A DNA stretch of 64,000 nucleotides, from assembly GCA_029782365.1 (NCBI GenBank), contig JAKOUW010000112.1:33286-97285 (forward strand), given 5' to 3'. The position numbers were made by a program, and so were the translations under genes. This DNA is from Chloroflexota bacterium. GTDB lineage: Bacteria > Chloroflexota > Anaerolineae > Anaerolineales > UBA4823. This document shows, one piece after another, positions 8,684 to 18,407 of the stretch (its first letter is position 1; every line of letters begins with the position of its first letter). The notes beneath the pieces were generated by a model. That model saw nothing but the letters and a program-made list of their open reading frames with translations. It was not told the DNA's origin and searched no databases.

Positions 8684-9630
8684 AAATCATTCCTAACCGC
8701 AAGATCTCAGGCTGGTCCGCTGTTCTCCTGCCCTTCCGCAACGGCGGAGCGGTCGATTGGGATGCCTTCTGCGCCCACCTCGCCCGCACCGCGGCCGCCG
8801 GGCTGTCGCCCGCCGTCAACATGGATACCGGCTTCGGCAATCTGCTGGATGAAAGCATGCGCCTCGAAGTCCTGCGCTGCACAAAGGGCGCTATTCCCGG
8901 CCAGCCTTTCACCGCCGGCGCCTTCGTTCCTTCCCAGCCTGGCGAAGCGTTTGACCCGCTGCCTTATTACCGTCAAATCGAACAGATTCAAACCTGTGGT
9001 GGAATACCAACCATCTTCCAATCCTTTGGCCTGGCAAACCTGCCGTCCGATCAGATCGTGGCCGCCTACGCCGATTTCGGACGGCGCGCCTCGCAGTTCA
9101 TTGCCTTCGAGCTTGGGCCAATGTTTGCGCCGTTTGGAAAAATTTACGATCTGGACACCTACAAAGGCATTCTCGGCATCCCCCAATGCATTGGCGCAAA
9201 GCACTCCTCACTCAGCCGCCAGCTCGAATGGGACAGGCTTGCCGTGCGCGACGCAATCCGCCCGGATTTCAAAGTGTTCACCGGCAACGACCTGGCGATC
9301 GACATGGTCATCTATGGCTCCGACTACCTGCTTGGCCTCTCCACCTTCGCCCCCGATTATTTCGCCCTGCGCGACCGCTTCTGGCTGGAGGGTGATCTGC
9401 GTTTCTACGAGTTGAACGATATCCTGCAGTACCTGGGGTTCTTTGCTTTCCGGTCGCCTGTGCCGGCGTACAAGCATTCCGCTGCCCAATTTCTAAAACT
9501 GCGCGGCTGGATCGCCTGCGACAATACCCACCCCCTCAGCCCCTCCCGCCCCGCCAGCGATATTCCCATCCTGCAAAATATCCTGGACCAATTATCTGCT
9601 TTTCCACTTGACCTGCACGATGATGTATAA
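8680..9630 (+). CDS. Dihydrodipicolinate synthase/NAL-family aldolase or lyase
   Basis: A 316-residue TIM-barrel protein of the DHDPS/N-acetylneuraminate lyase superfamily. The Schiff-base lysine is expected at Lys174 in [10 protein letters not shown], at the end of strand six. The family's N-terminal catalytic loop is recognisable but divergent ([10 protein letters not shown] in place of the usual GTTGE). Members cleave or form 2-keto-3-deoxy sugar acids, sialic acid or dihydrodipicolinate. Its place in a sugar operon, directly after a GntR regulator, favours a catabolic 2-keto-acid aldolase or dehydratase over lysine synthesis. It overlaps its neighbours at both ends (four bases upstream, eleven downstream), so it is translationally coupled. 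Exact substrate unknown. Confidence 0.75.
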   Translation: MKIIPNRKISGWSAVLLPFRNGGAVDWDAFCAHLARTAAAGLSPAVNMDTGFGNLLDESMRLEVLRCTKGAIPGQPFTAGAFVPSQPGEAFDPLPYYRQIEQIQTCGGIPTIFQSFGLANLPSDQIVAAYADFGRRASQFIAFELGPMFAPFGKIYDLDTYKGILGIPQCIGAKHSSLSRQLEWDRLAVRDAIRPDFKVFTGNDLAIDMVIYGSDYLLGLSTFAPDYFALRDRFWLEGDLRFYELNDILQYLGFFAFRSPVPAYKHSAAQFLKLRGWIACDNTHPLSPSRPASDIPILQNILDQLSAFPLDLHDDV

Positions 9631-11083
9631 ACGCCTCGCCCAACTGCGCACCCCGGCCCAATTTGCTGAATACATCCAGTCGCTCGGTATCCAGTTGGAT
9701 TTCGACCCCGACCTATTGCTCGGCCCGGGTTCGCCCCTCGCTCAACCTTTCGCTCTCCCCTTCCTTTCCGCTCCGCTATCTAACCGCTGGTGCATCCTCC
9801 CCATGGAAGGCTGGGACGCTGGTCAGGATGGCAGACCCACCGAGCTGGTCACACGCCGCTGGCAGCGGTTCGGACAGAGCGGCGCCAAGCTCATCTGGGG
9901 CGGCGAGGCCACCGCCGTGCGCCCAGACGGGCGGGCTAACCCGAACCAGCTCATCCTCAATGCCGCCAACCTGCCTGCCATAGCCGATCTGCGCCAGGAA
10001 CTGGTGCGCGCCCATGCCCGCCGCTGGCAAACCGATGACCTGCTCATCGGCCTGCAGTTGACCCACTCCGGGCGCTTCTGCCGCCCGCACGACAAACAAC
10101 GCCTCGAGCCGCAGATCCTCTACGCTCACCCGCTTCTCAACCGCAAATTCGGCCTCTCCCCTGATTTTCCTGTGATAACGGATGCAGCGATCGAGCAGCT
10201 CATCGCCGATTACATCAAAGCGGCGGCGCTGGCGCAAAAAGCAGGTTTTCAGTTCGTGGATATCAAGCACTGCCATGGATATCTCGGACATGAATTTCTC
10301 AGCGCCGTGGACCGGCCTGGTAAATACGGCGGCTCTTTCGAAAACCGCACTCGCTTCCTACGCGAGATCGTTGAGGGCATCCGCCTCACCGCGCCCGGGC
10401 TGGAGATTGGGGTGCGCCTTTCCGCCTTCGATTTCATTCCATTCAAGATGGGTGATGACGGCGGCGGGGTTCCAGAAACGCCCGCGGCTGAATCACAACC
10501 TAATCCCAACCACTTTCCCCCGGGTTATCGTTATGCTTTCGGCGGCGACGCCGCTGGCACCGGCGTGGACCTGAGCGAGCCGCGCCAATTCCTGGCTCTG
10601 CTCGAGCGCCTGGGGATCAAACTGGTCAATATCACCGCTGGCAGTCCCTATTACAACCCACACATCCAGCGCCCGGCGTTATTCCCACCTTCGGACGGTT
10701 ACCTGCCGCCCGAAGACCCGCTGGTCGGCGTGGCGCGGCAGATTGGCGTGACGGCTGCCCTCAAGGCAGCCCATCCGAGCCTGCTGATCGTCGGCTCGGG
10801 CTACTCTTATTTGCAGGAGTGGCTGCCCCACGTGGCGCAGAATGTGGTGCGCACCGGCAAAGCTGATTTCGTCGGGTTGGGGCGCATGGCGCTGGCCTAT
10901 CCTGAAATGTGTGCGGATGTGCTGGAAGGCAAGCCGCTCCAACGCAAACGCATCTGCCGCACCTTCAGCGACTGCACCACCGCGCCGCGCAACGGCCTGG
11001 TCAGCGGGTGTTACCCGCTGGATGAGTTTTACAAAGCCCGGCCGGAAGCCAAAGTGCTTGAGACATTGAAGCGAGGACAATGA
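9620..11083 (+). CDS. Old-yellow-enzyme-like NADH:flavin oxidoreductase
   Basis: A protein of about 488 residues with the FMN-binding TIM barrel of the OYE family. The active-site segment [17 protein letters not shown] matches the family's His-(x)n-His-Gly-Tyr-Leu pattern, and [11 protein letters not shown] near the C-terminus binds the FMN phosphate. After the barrel it keeps cysteines ([20 protein letters not shown]) but not the full 4Fe-4S and FAD/NAD domains of 2,4-dienoyl-CoA reductase types. An insertion around residues 285-310, rich in Pro and Asn, is unusual. ATG 9620 (or 9623) overlaps the end of the preceding gene. In this operon it may reduce or rearrange a keto-sugar intermediate; that is inference. 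Confidence 0.8.
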   Translation: MMYKRLAQLRTPAQFAEYIQSLGIQLDFDPDLLLGPGSPLAQPFALPFLSAPLSNRWCILPMEGWDAGQDGRPTELVTRRWQRFGQSGAKLIWGGEATAVRPDGRANPNQLILNAANLPAIADLRQELVRAHARRWQTDDLLIGLQLTHSGRFCRPHDKQRLEPQILYAHPLLNRKFGLSPDFPVITDAAIEQLIADYIKAAALAQKAGFQFVDIKHCHGYLGHEFLSAVDRPGKYGGSFENRTRFLREIVEGIRLTAPGLEIGVRLSAFDFIPFKMGDDGGGVPETPAAESQPNPNHFPPGYRYAFGGDAAGTGVDLSEPRQFLALLERLGIKLVNITAGSPYYNPHIQRPALFPPSDGYLPPEDPLVGVARQIGVTAALKAAHPSLLIVGSGYSYLQEWLPHVAQNVVRTGKADFVGLGRMALAYPEMCADVLEGKPLQRKRICRTFSDCTTAPRNGLVSGCYPLDEFYKARPEAKVLETLKRGQ

Positions 11084-11691
11084 AGATGAAACAGGTTCTG
11101 TTCGTAACAGATGGTATTTTCCACCCGCCGCTGCCGGGCCGGCTTGTTTTGCACGCTGTTCTGCGCGGCATGCCAGGGTTTGCGTTCCAGCATATCCGTT
11201 CGCTGGAGAGCCTGCCCGCTGGCCTGGAAAATTTCTCTGCCCTGGTTTTGAATTTCCACCATAAGACAATTTCATCCGTCGCGCTGGAAAAACTGGAGCA
11301 GTATGTAAAAAACGGCGGAGGGATCCTTGCCATCCATGCGGCGGCGGCATCGTTCAAACAATCACTGCGCTATGCGGAAATCATCGGAGGAAAATTCGTC
11401 GGTCATGGAAAAGTGCAGCAATTCGAATTATTTAATCAAAACAGCGAGGCTTTCAGCAGCATTCCGAGTTTTTCCGTGAAAGATGAACTGTATATATTCG
11501 ATTTGACGGACAAAATCCAGGTGCATTTCAGCGTAAACCATGCCGAAAAGCATATTCCGGCCGTGTGGACGAACCAGTACGGTCGAGGAAGAGTCTGTTA
11601 TGCCGTGCCCGGGCACACGACAGGCAGCATGAAAAATCCTGCTTACCAGGCGTTATTGAGGCGCGGCCTGGAATGGGTGTGCGATGAGTAA
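11080..11691 (+). CDS. ThuA-like domain protein
   Basis: A 203-residue ThuA-like protein with the class I glutamine-amidotransferase-like fold. Typical elements are [26 protein letters not shown] (about 72-85), the FVGHG segment, and [13 protein letters not shown] followed by a C-terminal helix. ThuA acts with the dehydrogenase ThuB on 3-keto-trehalose in rhizobia, and ThuA-like proteins often sit next to Gfo/Idh/MocA oxidoreductases in sugar operons. That is exactly the case here, where the next gene overlaps by eight bases. The start overlaps the OYE stop by four bases. ATG at 11086 is an alternative. A role in isomerising or hydrating a keto-sugar is likely but not proven. Confidence 0.82.
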   Translation: MKMKQVLFVTDGIFHPPLPGRLVLHAVLRGMPGFAFQHIRSLESLPAGLENFSALVLNFHHKTISSVALEKLEQYVKNGGGILAIHAAAASFKQSLRYAEIIGGKFVGHGKVQQFELFNQNSEAFSSIPSFSVKDELYIFDLTDKIQVHFSVNHAEKHIPAVWTNQYGRGRVCYAVPGHTTGSMKNPAYQALLRRGLEWVCDE

Positions 11692-12697
11692 ATTGAGGCT
11701 GGCGGTCATCGGCTGTGGAGACATCGCCTCATTCACCGCGCTCGTCTCACGCCTGGTGCCCCAGGTGAGCCTGTCGGCGTGCTGTGATGTCAACGCTGAA
11801 CGGGCGCAAGGATTCGCCAGGCGCCATGGCATCAAACAGGTGTTCACAGATTATGCCGATTTGCTGGAGCGGGCGGCAGTCGATGCTGTCTACCTGGCAG
11901 TGCCGCATCACCTGCATTACCCGATGGTTTTGCAAGCGGCAGGCGCGCAAAAGGCTGTTTTTGTGGAAAAACCTATCACGCGCACGCTGCCTGAGGGCTT
12001 AGCACTTGTCGAAAAAATAGGTACAGCGCGCATCGGTGTGAACTACCAGTACCGTTATGACAGCGCCTGCTATGCGCTGGCAAGGGCTGTCCAGGCCGGT
12101 GCATTGGGAAAAATTCATTCCATGCGCATCAATATACCCTGGCGCCGCACGCAGGCATATTTCGATGGCGCCCCCTGGCACAAGACCATTGCCCAGGCAG
12201 GCGGCGGAACCCTGATTACACAGGGCAGCCATTTTCTGGATTTGGCGCTGTGGGCGCTGGGCGAGCCGCCGGTGTCGGCAATGGGCTACACAGCCACGCC
12301 GACCTTTGCGGTGGAGGTAGATACCCTAGCCCACGGGATTGTTGAGACACGCAGCGGGACGCTGATTAATATTTCTTCTTCTATGGCGGCGGCAGTGGAG
12401 CAGGCAGTGACGATCGAGGCATACGGCGAGCGTGGGACGGCCTTCTACCGCAACCTGCCGCTTCCCTCGGTGAAATGGATTGGCGTCAAGGTGCGCCGAG
12501 AAAGCCCGCCGGAGCGAGGTGTACATGCCTTGCAGCGCAGCATGGCAGGTTTTGCCGACTGGATTCTGCACGACAAACCTTTTCTCACGCCTGCGGTGAG
12601 CACCCTGCCTGTGTTAGCGGCAGTGGATGGGATTTACCAATCAGCCGTGACCGGCGCGAGAATTTATATTGATCGTTCTTTGAACCTGCAACCTTAA
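11684..12697 (+). CDS. Gfo/Idh/MocA-family sugar oxidoreductase
   Basis: A 337-residue NAD(P)-dependent oxidoreductase. The Rossmann fold shows a GxGDIA variant at residues 10-14 (VIGCGDIAS). The EKP motif is intact at 95-97 (FVEKPITR), with Lys96 as the catalytic lysine. The second domain carries GGGTLITQGSHFLDLALW with the conserved Asp/His pair. Such enzymes oxidise hydroxyls of sugars or inositols to ketones, often C3. Its overlap with the ThuA-like gene recalls ThuB-ThuA and supports a 3-keto-sugar step. It is followed after 19 bases by a GPH transporter. Confidence 0.88.
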   Translation: MSKLRLAVIGCGDIASFTALVSRLVPQVSLSACCDVNAERAQGFARRHGIKQVFTDYADLLERAAVDAVYLAVPHHLHYPMVLQAAGAQKAVFVEKPITRTLPEGLALVEKIGTARIGVNYQYRYDSACYALARAVQAGALGKIHSMRINIPWRRTQAYFDGAPWHKTIAQAGGGTLITQGSHFLDLALWALGEPPVSAMGYTATPTFAVEVDTLAHGIVETRSGTLINISSSMAAAVEQAVTIEAYGERGTAFYRNLPLPSVKWIGVKVRRESPPERGVHALQRSMAGFADWILHDKPFLTPAVSTLPVLAAVDGIYQSAVTGARIYIDRSLNLQP

Positions 12698-12716
12698 CGA
12701 AAGCAAAGGAGCGCAC

Positions 12717-14159
12717 ATGAAAGCAAGATCTGAAAAATTGAGTTGGTGGGCCAAAATTGGTTACGGTCTGGGAGACATCTACGGCGGCGGCTCGGGCGTG
12801 GTCATCAGTTTTTATTACCTGATTTTCCTGACGGATGTGGTGCGCATCGCCCCGGCGCTGGCGGGCACGGTGATTTTGATCAGCAAAATTTACGACAGCA
12901 TCACCGATCCTTTTGAAGGTATTCTCGCAGACCGCACGCGCACCGCATTGGGCCGCCGGCGCCCCTATCTGCTGGCTGGCATCCCGCTGGTGTTTTTGTC
13001 ATTCGTAGCCCTCTTTTATCCGTTTGATATGGCCTCCGAAACCATGCGCTTTGCGGCGGCGATGCTGAGCTACCTGTTCTTCTCCACAGTTGTCAGCATC
13101 GTCATGCTCAACTACAACGCCCTGCACTCAGAAATTACGCTCGACTATCATGAGCGCTCAACCCTCAGTTCCGTGCGCATCTTCTTCTCAACGCTGGCCT
13201 CGATTGTGGCCGCGCTGCTCCCAATGGAAATCGTCAAAGCTTTTCCAGATGTCCACAGCGGTTATATCGTCATGGGCCTGGCGTTCGGCGCATTTTTTGC
13301 GCTGCCGTATATTGCCACTGTGGCTGCCGTAAAAGAGCGCTCCGAGTTTCAAAAACCACCCGAAAAATTCGACTGGAAAGCCGCCTTCCTTGACCCCTTC
13401 AAGAATCGCACGTTCGTTTACACACTCGCCATGTACCTGTTTGCTTTCGTGGCCATTGACACGGTCAGCACCATCGTGGTGTATTTTGTCAAATATTACC
13501 TGCAGCGCAGCAGCGAGTCCAGCTTCGTCAACGGCACACTGCTCATCGCCCAGGTGATTTCGCTGCCCTTTTACGTCTGGTTGAGCAAACGCACCAGCAA
13601 AATCCGCGGCTATATCATTGGGCTTGTAATCTGGGTGGTTGCCATGCTGTTCAGCTTCCTGCTCGCGCCGGGCAATCTTTCATTCCTGGTGTATGTATTT
13701 GCGGCGGTGGTTGGCCTGGGCACGGGAGGCATCGTGGTGATGATTTATGCCATTTTCCCCGATATTCCCGATGTAGATGAACTGCACAGCGGCGAACGGC
13801 GCGAAGCGATTTACTCAGCGCTGGTGACCTTTATCCGCAAATTCAGCTCAGCGCTGGGGATTTTCGCTGTCTCAAATGCCATTGGCTGGGCGGGGTATGT
13901 CCCGCCCTTGCAGCAAACGGCCGGCGGCGCAACAAAACTCATCGAGCAGCCCCAGAGCGACACTTTTCTGCTCGTCCTGCGGTTGATCTTCATGCTCCTG
14001 CCGGTGGTCTTGCTGGCGTTTGCCCTGGCTTTTGCTCTCAAGTTTCCGCTCACTCCTCAGCTCCACAGCCGCCTCAATGCCCTGCTCGCCAGGCAGCGCG
14101 CCAATGAGCCGCTGGATGAGGACGAGAAACAAGCATTGACCAAAGCTCTGCTCGGCTGA
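12717..14159 (+). CDS. GPH-family sugar:cation symporter
   Basis: A 480-residue transporter with about twelve membrane helices, of the glycoside-pentoside-hexuronide (MelB/XynB-like) branch of MFS. Signature regions are GYGLGDIYGGGSGVV at residues 17-31, the DRTRTALGRRRPYLL loop after helix 2, and the DELHSGERREAIYSAL loop in the second half. AAAGGAG lies five bases before the ATG. It presumably imports the glycoside or uronide that the operon degrades. The C-terminal cytoplasmic tail after about 455 is charged. It is the third protein of a keto-sugar set and directly precedes the two large paralogues of unknown function. Confidence 0.9.
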   Translation: MKARSEKLSWWAKIGYGLGDIYGGGSGVVISFYYLIFLTDVVRIAPALAGTVILISKIYDSITDPFEGILADRTRTALGRRRPYLLAGIPLVFLSFVALFYPFDMASETMRFAAAMLSYLFFSTVVSIVMLNYNALHSEITLDYHERSTLSSVRIFFSTLASIVAALLPMEIVKAFPDVHSGYIVMGLAFGAFFALPYIATVAAVKERSEFQKPPEKFDWKAAFLDPFKNRTFVYTLAMYLFAFVAIDTVSTIVVYFVKYYLQRSSESSFVNGTLLIAQVISLPFYVWLSKRTSKIRGYIIGLVIWVVAMLFSFLLAPGNLSFLVYVFAAVVGLGTGGIVVMIYAIFPDIPDVDELHSGERREAIYSALVTFIRKFSSALGIFAVSNAIGWAGYVPPLQQTAGGATKLIEQPQSDTFLLVLRLIFMLLPVVLLAFALAFALKFPLTPQLHSRLNALLARQRANEPLDEDEKQALTKALLG

Positions 14160-14173
14160 CCGTTGATAGGATT

Positions 14174-16231
14174 ATGACCGTCCATACCCAACCCAGCTAC
14201 CGCATTCACGCCGCCAACCCTGCCCCAGCAGACTACCCATCCGCAGCGGCGCCCGATTCCTTCTCTGAGGAGCCTTTTCTTCCCGATTATGCCTCCCGCC
14301 GGCGGGCGTTTTTCGAGCATATCCTGCGCAATCCCGCCCCCGCCAACACCAAGCCGGCCTGGCACGAGCTGGCGCGCCTGGCGGCAGGCAGCGCGCCGCA
14401 CGAGGGCGTTTTCCACGCCGCTATGGATTTTATCGATGCCCGCAGGGACTGCTCGGATTTTGTTCTGCACGGAATCATCCGGCTGTTGTATATGGCGAAT
14501 GGAAAACCATCCTTCGATGCTTCACATCTCAGCGCTGCGCTGCTCACCCGTGCCAGGCAAACCGTGCTCCACTTCAAATACTTCCCGAATGAGCCCGGCA
14601 TCGACTCGCTCTGCACCTGGACGGAGAACCACTACATTCTTTTCACCTCGGCGGCTTACCTTGCCGGGCAGTTATATCCGCAGGAAGTTTTTACCAATTC
14701 GGGGGAAACCGGAGAGGCAAAAATCGAGCTCAACCGCCGGCGGATTCTACGCTGGCTGGATCTGCGTTTCCACACCGGCTTCAGCGAGTGGCTGTCGCAC
14801 GTCTATTACGATGAAGATCTGACCGCCCTGCTGGCGCTCTACGATTTCGCCGCCGATGACGAAATTCGTCGCAAAGCAGAGATGGTCCTCGACCTGTTGG
14901 TTTTCGACATGGCGCTCAACTCATTCAGGGGTGTGTTTGGCTCGACCCACGGGCGGGCGTACGAGAACACCAAGAAATGGGCTTCCAACGAAGGCACAAC
15001 GGATACCTCCAAGCTGCTGTTTGGCATGGGTATCTTTTCGGGATTCGACAATATGTCCGCCATTGCCTTCGCCTTGAGCAAGTACCGCCTGCCGAAAGTG
15101 CTGGAATACATCGCCAGCGACCGTCAGCAAAACGTGGATGGTCGAATGGAGAACAGGCAGCGCATGGGGATTAAACTCACCGAAATGGAAAAATGGGGGC
15201 TGCGCCCCGACAACTTTGAGGATGGCATGCTCTACCTCACACTGGAGGCCTACCTCCACCCGCGTACAATTGCCAACACGCTGCGCATGTTCGACGTCTG
15301 CAACTGGTGGGAGAATTCGTTCCTGGGCAATTTCAAGCCATACCGCGGCCTGCTCAAAGCACTCGGCGCCATCGGCGGGCTGCCAGCGCTGGCGCGCTTT
15401 TTAGAGCGCGATGTCTGCCGCAACACGCGCGAGGAAGTCAATATCTACACGTACAAAACCCCCGATTACATGCTCTCCACTGCGCAGGATTACCGAAAAG
15501 GGTACGGCGGCGACCAACAGCACATCTGGCAGGCAACGCTCGGAGCGGACGCAGTTTGCTTCACCACGCACCCCGCCAAGCTCGAAGGCGTGACGCCGAA
15601 CTATTGGGCCGGCAGCGGGCTGCTGCCCAGGGCAGCGCAGTATAAGAACCTGGCAATCGTGATTTACCACATAAAAAAAATCCCGGCGCTGTATGTGCCC
15701 ATTCGGCATTTTTACACTCATGCCTGGCTGCCGAAAGATAAATTTGACGAAATCATCGAAAAAAACGGCTGGATCTTTGCGCGCAAGAACGAAGGATACC
15801 TGGCGCTAAAATCGCAGAATCCCTATATTTGGAAAGAAGCGCATATTCCCCCTGAAATCTCTGCTCCACTGCGCTTCAATCTGGAAGATAACGGCAGAGA
15901 AGTGATCGCCGATGGAGCGGACAATATCTGGATTTGTCAGATGGGTCGTCAGGCCGAAGATGGGCACTTCGCCGGATTTATTGAAAAAATCGCTGCTGCG
16001 GAAATCACCTACAGTAACCTGGCTGTCCATTACCAGGCTCCCGGTGTCGGGCCGGTGCGATTCGGGTGGGACCAGCCTTTCGAAGTGGATGATGTCAAAA
16101 TCTCGCTGTCAGATTATCGCCGATATGATAATCCCTTTACCCGCGCCGAATTCAACGCCGACGAAATTCACATCACAGCGGGCGAACACCGCCTGGCCCT
16201 GAATTGGAAAACCGGAGAACGTAACGAATGA
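14174..16231 (+). CDS. Uncharacterised large protein, cytoplasmic paralogue (possible polysaccharide-active enzyme)
   Basis: A 685-residue protein without signal peptide or membrane helix. Its N-terminal 420 residues are helix-rich and look like an alpha/alpha toroid; the rest is beta-rich. This two-part shape is shared by several polysaccharide lyases and hydrolases. Conserved blocks shared with its neighbour are WTENHYILF (149-157), LRFHTGFSEW, STHGR (257-261), TPDYML and QQHIWQATL (447-455). Invariant Asn, His, Tyr and Arg in such blocks are candidates for catalysis. I know no characterised member. Its position after a GPH transporter and keto-sugar enzymes suggests action on an imported oligosaccharide. 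It overlaps the following paralogue by four bases. Confidence 0.6.
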   Translation: MTVHTQPSYRIHAANPAPADYPSAAAPDSFSEEPFLPDYASRRRAFFEHILRNPAPANTKPAWHELARLAAGSAPHEGVFHAAMDFIDARRDCSDFVLHGIIRLLYMANGKPSFDASHLSAALLTRARQTVLHFKYFPNEPGIDSLCTWTENHYILFTSAAYLAGQLYPQEVFTNSGETGEAKIELNRRRILRWLDLRFHTGFSEWLSHVYYDEDLTALLALYDFAADDEIRRKAEMVLDLLVFDMALNSFRGVFGSTHGRAYENTKKWASNEGTTDTSKLLFGMGIFSGFDNMSAIAFALSKYRLPKVLEYIASDRQQNVDGRMENRQRMGIKLTEMEKWGLRPDNFEDGMLYLTLEAYLHPRTIANTLRMFDVCNWWENSFLGNFKPYRGLLKALGAIGGLPALARFLERDVCRNTREEVNIYTYKTPDYMLSTAQDYRKGYGGDQQHIWQATLGADAVCFTTHPAKLEGVTPNYWAGSGLLPRAAQYKNLAIVIYHIKKIPALYVPIRHFYTHAWLPKDKFDEIIEKNGWIFARKNEGYLALKSQNPYIWKEAHIPPEISAPLRFNLEDNGREVIADGADNIWICQMGRQAEDGHFAGFIEKIAAAEITYSNLAVHYQAPGVGPVRFGWDQPFEVDDVKISLSDYRRYDNPFTRAEFNADEIHITAGEHRLALNWKTGERNE

Positions 16232-18312
16232 AAAAATGGTTGATCCTGCTCGCAGCGTTTATGATCGCGGCGCTTGCCGTTGACCAACTGACTGCCACCC
16301 GCCCGGAGTACCCTGCCCGCTCAGGAGATCCAATACCAACTCGCCCACAGGCTGGCGATTCACCCTTTGTACGCACCCCACTGGCGCCGACCTACGAAGC
16401 ACGGCGGCAGATGTACCTCGACTGGCTGGTGACACAACCCACCCCCAACGAGCGCGGCGGCGTTTGGGCGGATATCGCCAAACTGGCGGCCGACCCGGCG
16501 ACGAAAATCAACGTCAAAGCGCTGCAAGACGCCCTCGACTTTGTCAACGCCCGCCAGGATCCCTCTGATTTCAACATGGCCTCGCTGGTGCGCCTGTATT
16601 ACCTGTACCGCGGCACGGGGATTTTGACAGCAGACCAGGAGCAGGCGCTGAAAAACGCTATGCTCAACTACAAATACTGGCTCGATGAACCGGGAACAAC
16701 GTATGTTGAAATGTGGACGGAGAACCACCAGATGCTCTCCGCCAGCGCCGAATATCTCGCCGGGCAGGCGTTCCCGACCGAGGTGTTCAGCAACGACGGC
16801 CTGACCGGCCAGCAGAAGATGGAAAAAGCCAGGGCGCGCTTCCTGCGCTGGACAGAATTACGCACCCAGACCGGGTTTGCCGAGTGGGATTCGACCACCT
16901 ATTACCCCGAAGACCTGGCTCCCTTGTTAAACCTGGTGCAGTTTGCCGAAGATGCGTCGATTTCCACACGCGCTGCGATGGTGGTTGACATGATCTTGTT
17001 CGATACAGCCGTCGATTCGTACTACGGCTTTTTCGCCACTTCCCATGGTCGGGTGACAACCGGCGGCATCAAAAGCCAGGCAGGCGACAGCCTGGTGACG
17101 GTGCAAGCGATCGCTTTCGGGCTCGGGCGCTTCCAGGCCACGACCAACATGGCGGTTTCGGCGCTGGTCACCAGCCCCAAATACGTTCCGCCTCCTGTTT
17201 TGCAGGCGCTGGCGCTGGATAACCCGCAGGAATACTCCAACTTCGAGCGGCAGTCGATCCCTATCACAGATGAGGCCGCGGCCAAATATAATATCAGCAT
17301 CACCGATATCGCTGACGCGCCTGTCTGGTGGGGATTCGGCGCCTTCACACTGCCCAGCCGCATCGATAAGACGATTGAGACCGCGGATGCCTGGAACCTG
17401 TGGCATTATCCCGACTTCGCCGATCTGAAAGATATCGCCAAAGCACTACAGGCGGTCAACGGCTTGTCGCTCGCCAGCCGCCTGCTTGATCCCGATTCGA
17501 ACGGCGTGGTGATGAGCGAAGTCAACAAGGTCACCTACCGCACACCCGATTATATGCTGTCGTCAGCTCAGGATTACCGTAAGGGCGAGAAGGGCTACCA
17601 GCAGCACATCTGGCAGGCAACCCTGGACAGCTACGCCGTGGTCTTTGCCACGAATCCGGATGACCTGAAAGAAGGCGACAGCCACCGTCCGAGTTATTGG
17701 ATGTCCAACGGCAGGCTGCCGCGCACCGCACAGTACAAAAACCTGCTGGTGGCATTGTATGATATACCCCGCCACCCATCAGCGCCTTACCCGCTGGAGA
17801 CGCGGCACTATGCCTTCACGCACGCCTATTTTCCGAAATGGGCCTTCAATGAAGTCAGAGAAGTGGGCGGCGCGCACGGCGGCGGCTGGATTTTCGGCCG
17901 GCGCGGCGACGGTTACGTGGCCCTCTATGTAGACCAACCCTACAAATGGACAGAGTCCGGGCCAGATGCAGGTCAGGAAATCATCTCTCTAGGCTACCGG
18001 AACGTGTTCATCTGCCAGGTGGGGCGCAAAGCTGTTGATGGTACCTTTGATGACTTTGTCTCAGCGGTTACCAATGCCAGTTTAACTGTCGCCGGGCTGA
18101 AGGTGGAGTATGCCGCGCCTGGCCTGGGTCTGGCGTCGTTCAATTGGCAGAGTCCGTTCACGGTGGCGGGAAATCAAATTTCACTGCGAGATTATCCGCG
18201 CTGGCAAAACCCGTACACCACTGCGCCGTTTGACAGCCTGAATTATGTGATTACATTTGAAGGGAAATCTCTTGAGCTGGATTTCGAGCAGGGTGTAAGG
18301 TCGATGAAATAG
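16228..18312 (+). CDS. Uncharacterised large protein, exported paralogue
   Basis: A 694-residue paralogue of the preceding protein. It starts with a basic residue pair and a hydrophobic stretch (residues 4-18, WLILLAAFMIAALAV) that acts as signal peptide or membrane anchor, then a Pro/Arg-rich linker. The shared blocks recur: WTENHQML (163-170), TQTGFAEWDS, TSHGR, TPDYMLSSAQDYRKG and QQHIWQATL. The shared block order shows an ancient duplication rather than a recent one, because identity outside the blocks is low. One copy outside and one copy inside the cell fits stepwise breakdown of a polymer: an external depolymerase, uptake, then an internal oligosaccharide enzyme. Function remains unknown. 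Confidence 0.6.
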   Translation: MKKWLILLAAFMIAALAVDQLTATRPEYPARSGDPIPTRPQAGDSPFVRTPLAPTYEARRQMYLDWLVTQPTPNERGGVWADIAKLAADPATKINVKALQDALDFVNARQDPSDFNMASLVRLYYLYRGTGILTADQEQALKNAMLNYKYWLDEPGTTYVEMWTENHQMLSASAEYLAGQAFPTEVFSNDGLTGQQKMEKARARFLRWTELRTQTGFAEWDSTTYYPEDLAPLLNLVQFAEDASISTRAAMVVDMILFDTAVDSYYGFFATSHGRVTTGGIKSQAGDSLVTVQAIAFGLGRFQATTNMAVSALVTSPKYVPPPVLQALALDNPQEYSNFERQSIPITDEAAAKYNISITDIADAPVWWGFGAFTLPSRIDKTIETADAWNLWHYPDFADLKDIAKALQAVNGLSLASRLLDPDSNGVVMSEVNKVTYRTPDYMLSSAQDYRKGEKGYQQHIWQATLDSYAVVFATNPDDLKEGDSHRPSYWMSNGRLPRTAQYKNLLVALYDIPRHPSAPYPLETRHYAFTHAYFPKWAFNEVREVGGAHGGGWIFGRRGDGYVALYVDQPYKWTESGPDAGQEIISLGYRNVFICQVGRKAVDGTFDDFVSAVTNASLTVAGLKVEYAAPGLGLASFNWQSPFTVAGNQISLRDYPRWQNPYTTAPFDSLNYVITFEGKSLELDFEQGVRSMK

Positions 18313-18353
18313 TCTCCCCCCTTATTTGTCGAAAACCGCCATCGAACAGGCAA

Positions 18354-18362
18354 TGCTATAAT
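18354..18362 (+). promoter_or_regulatory. Extended -10 promoter before xylose isomerase
   Basis: TGCTATAAT (TGn plus a perfect TATAAT at 18357-18362) lies in the 95-base gap before xylA, with a leader of about 40 bases to the ATG. No good -35 hexamer is placed 17 bases upstream, as is usual for extended -10 promoters. It would let the xylose genes be expressed apart from the GntR operon upstream. Confidence 0.45.
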
Positions 18363-18407
18363 CGCCTCATCACTTCGGGTAAAACCAAAGAAATGGAGAA
18401 CTGACCT

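Noticed and set aside
8680..9630. Calling the gene dapA (lysine biosynthesis)
   Set aside because: The N-terminal catalytic loop is divergent and the gene is embedded in a GntR-controlled sugar operon.
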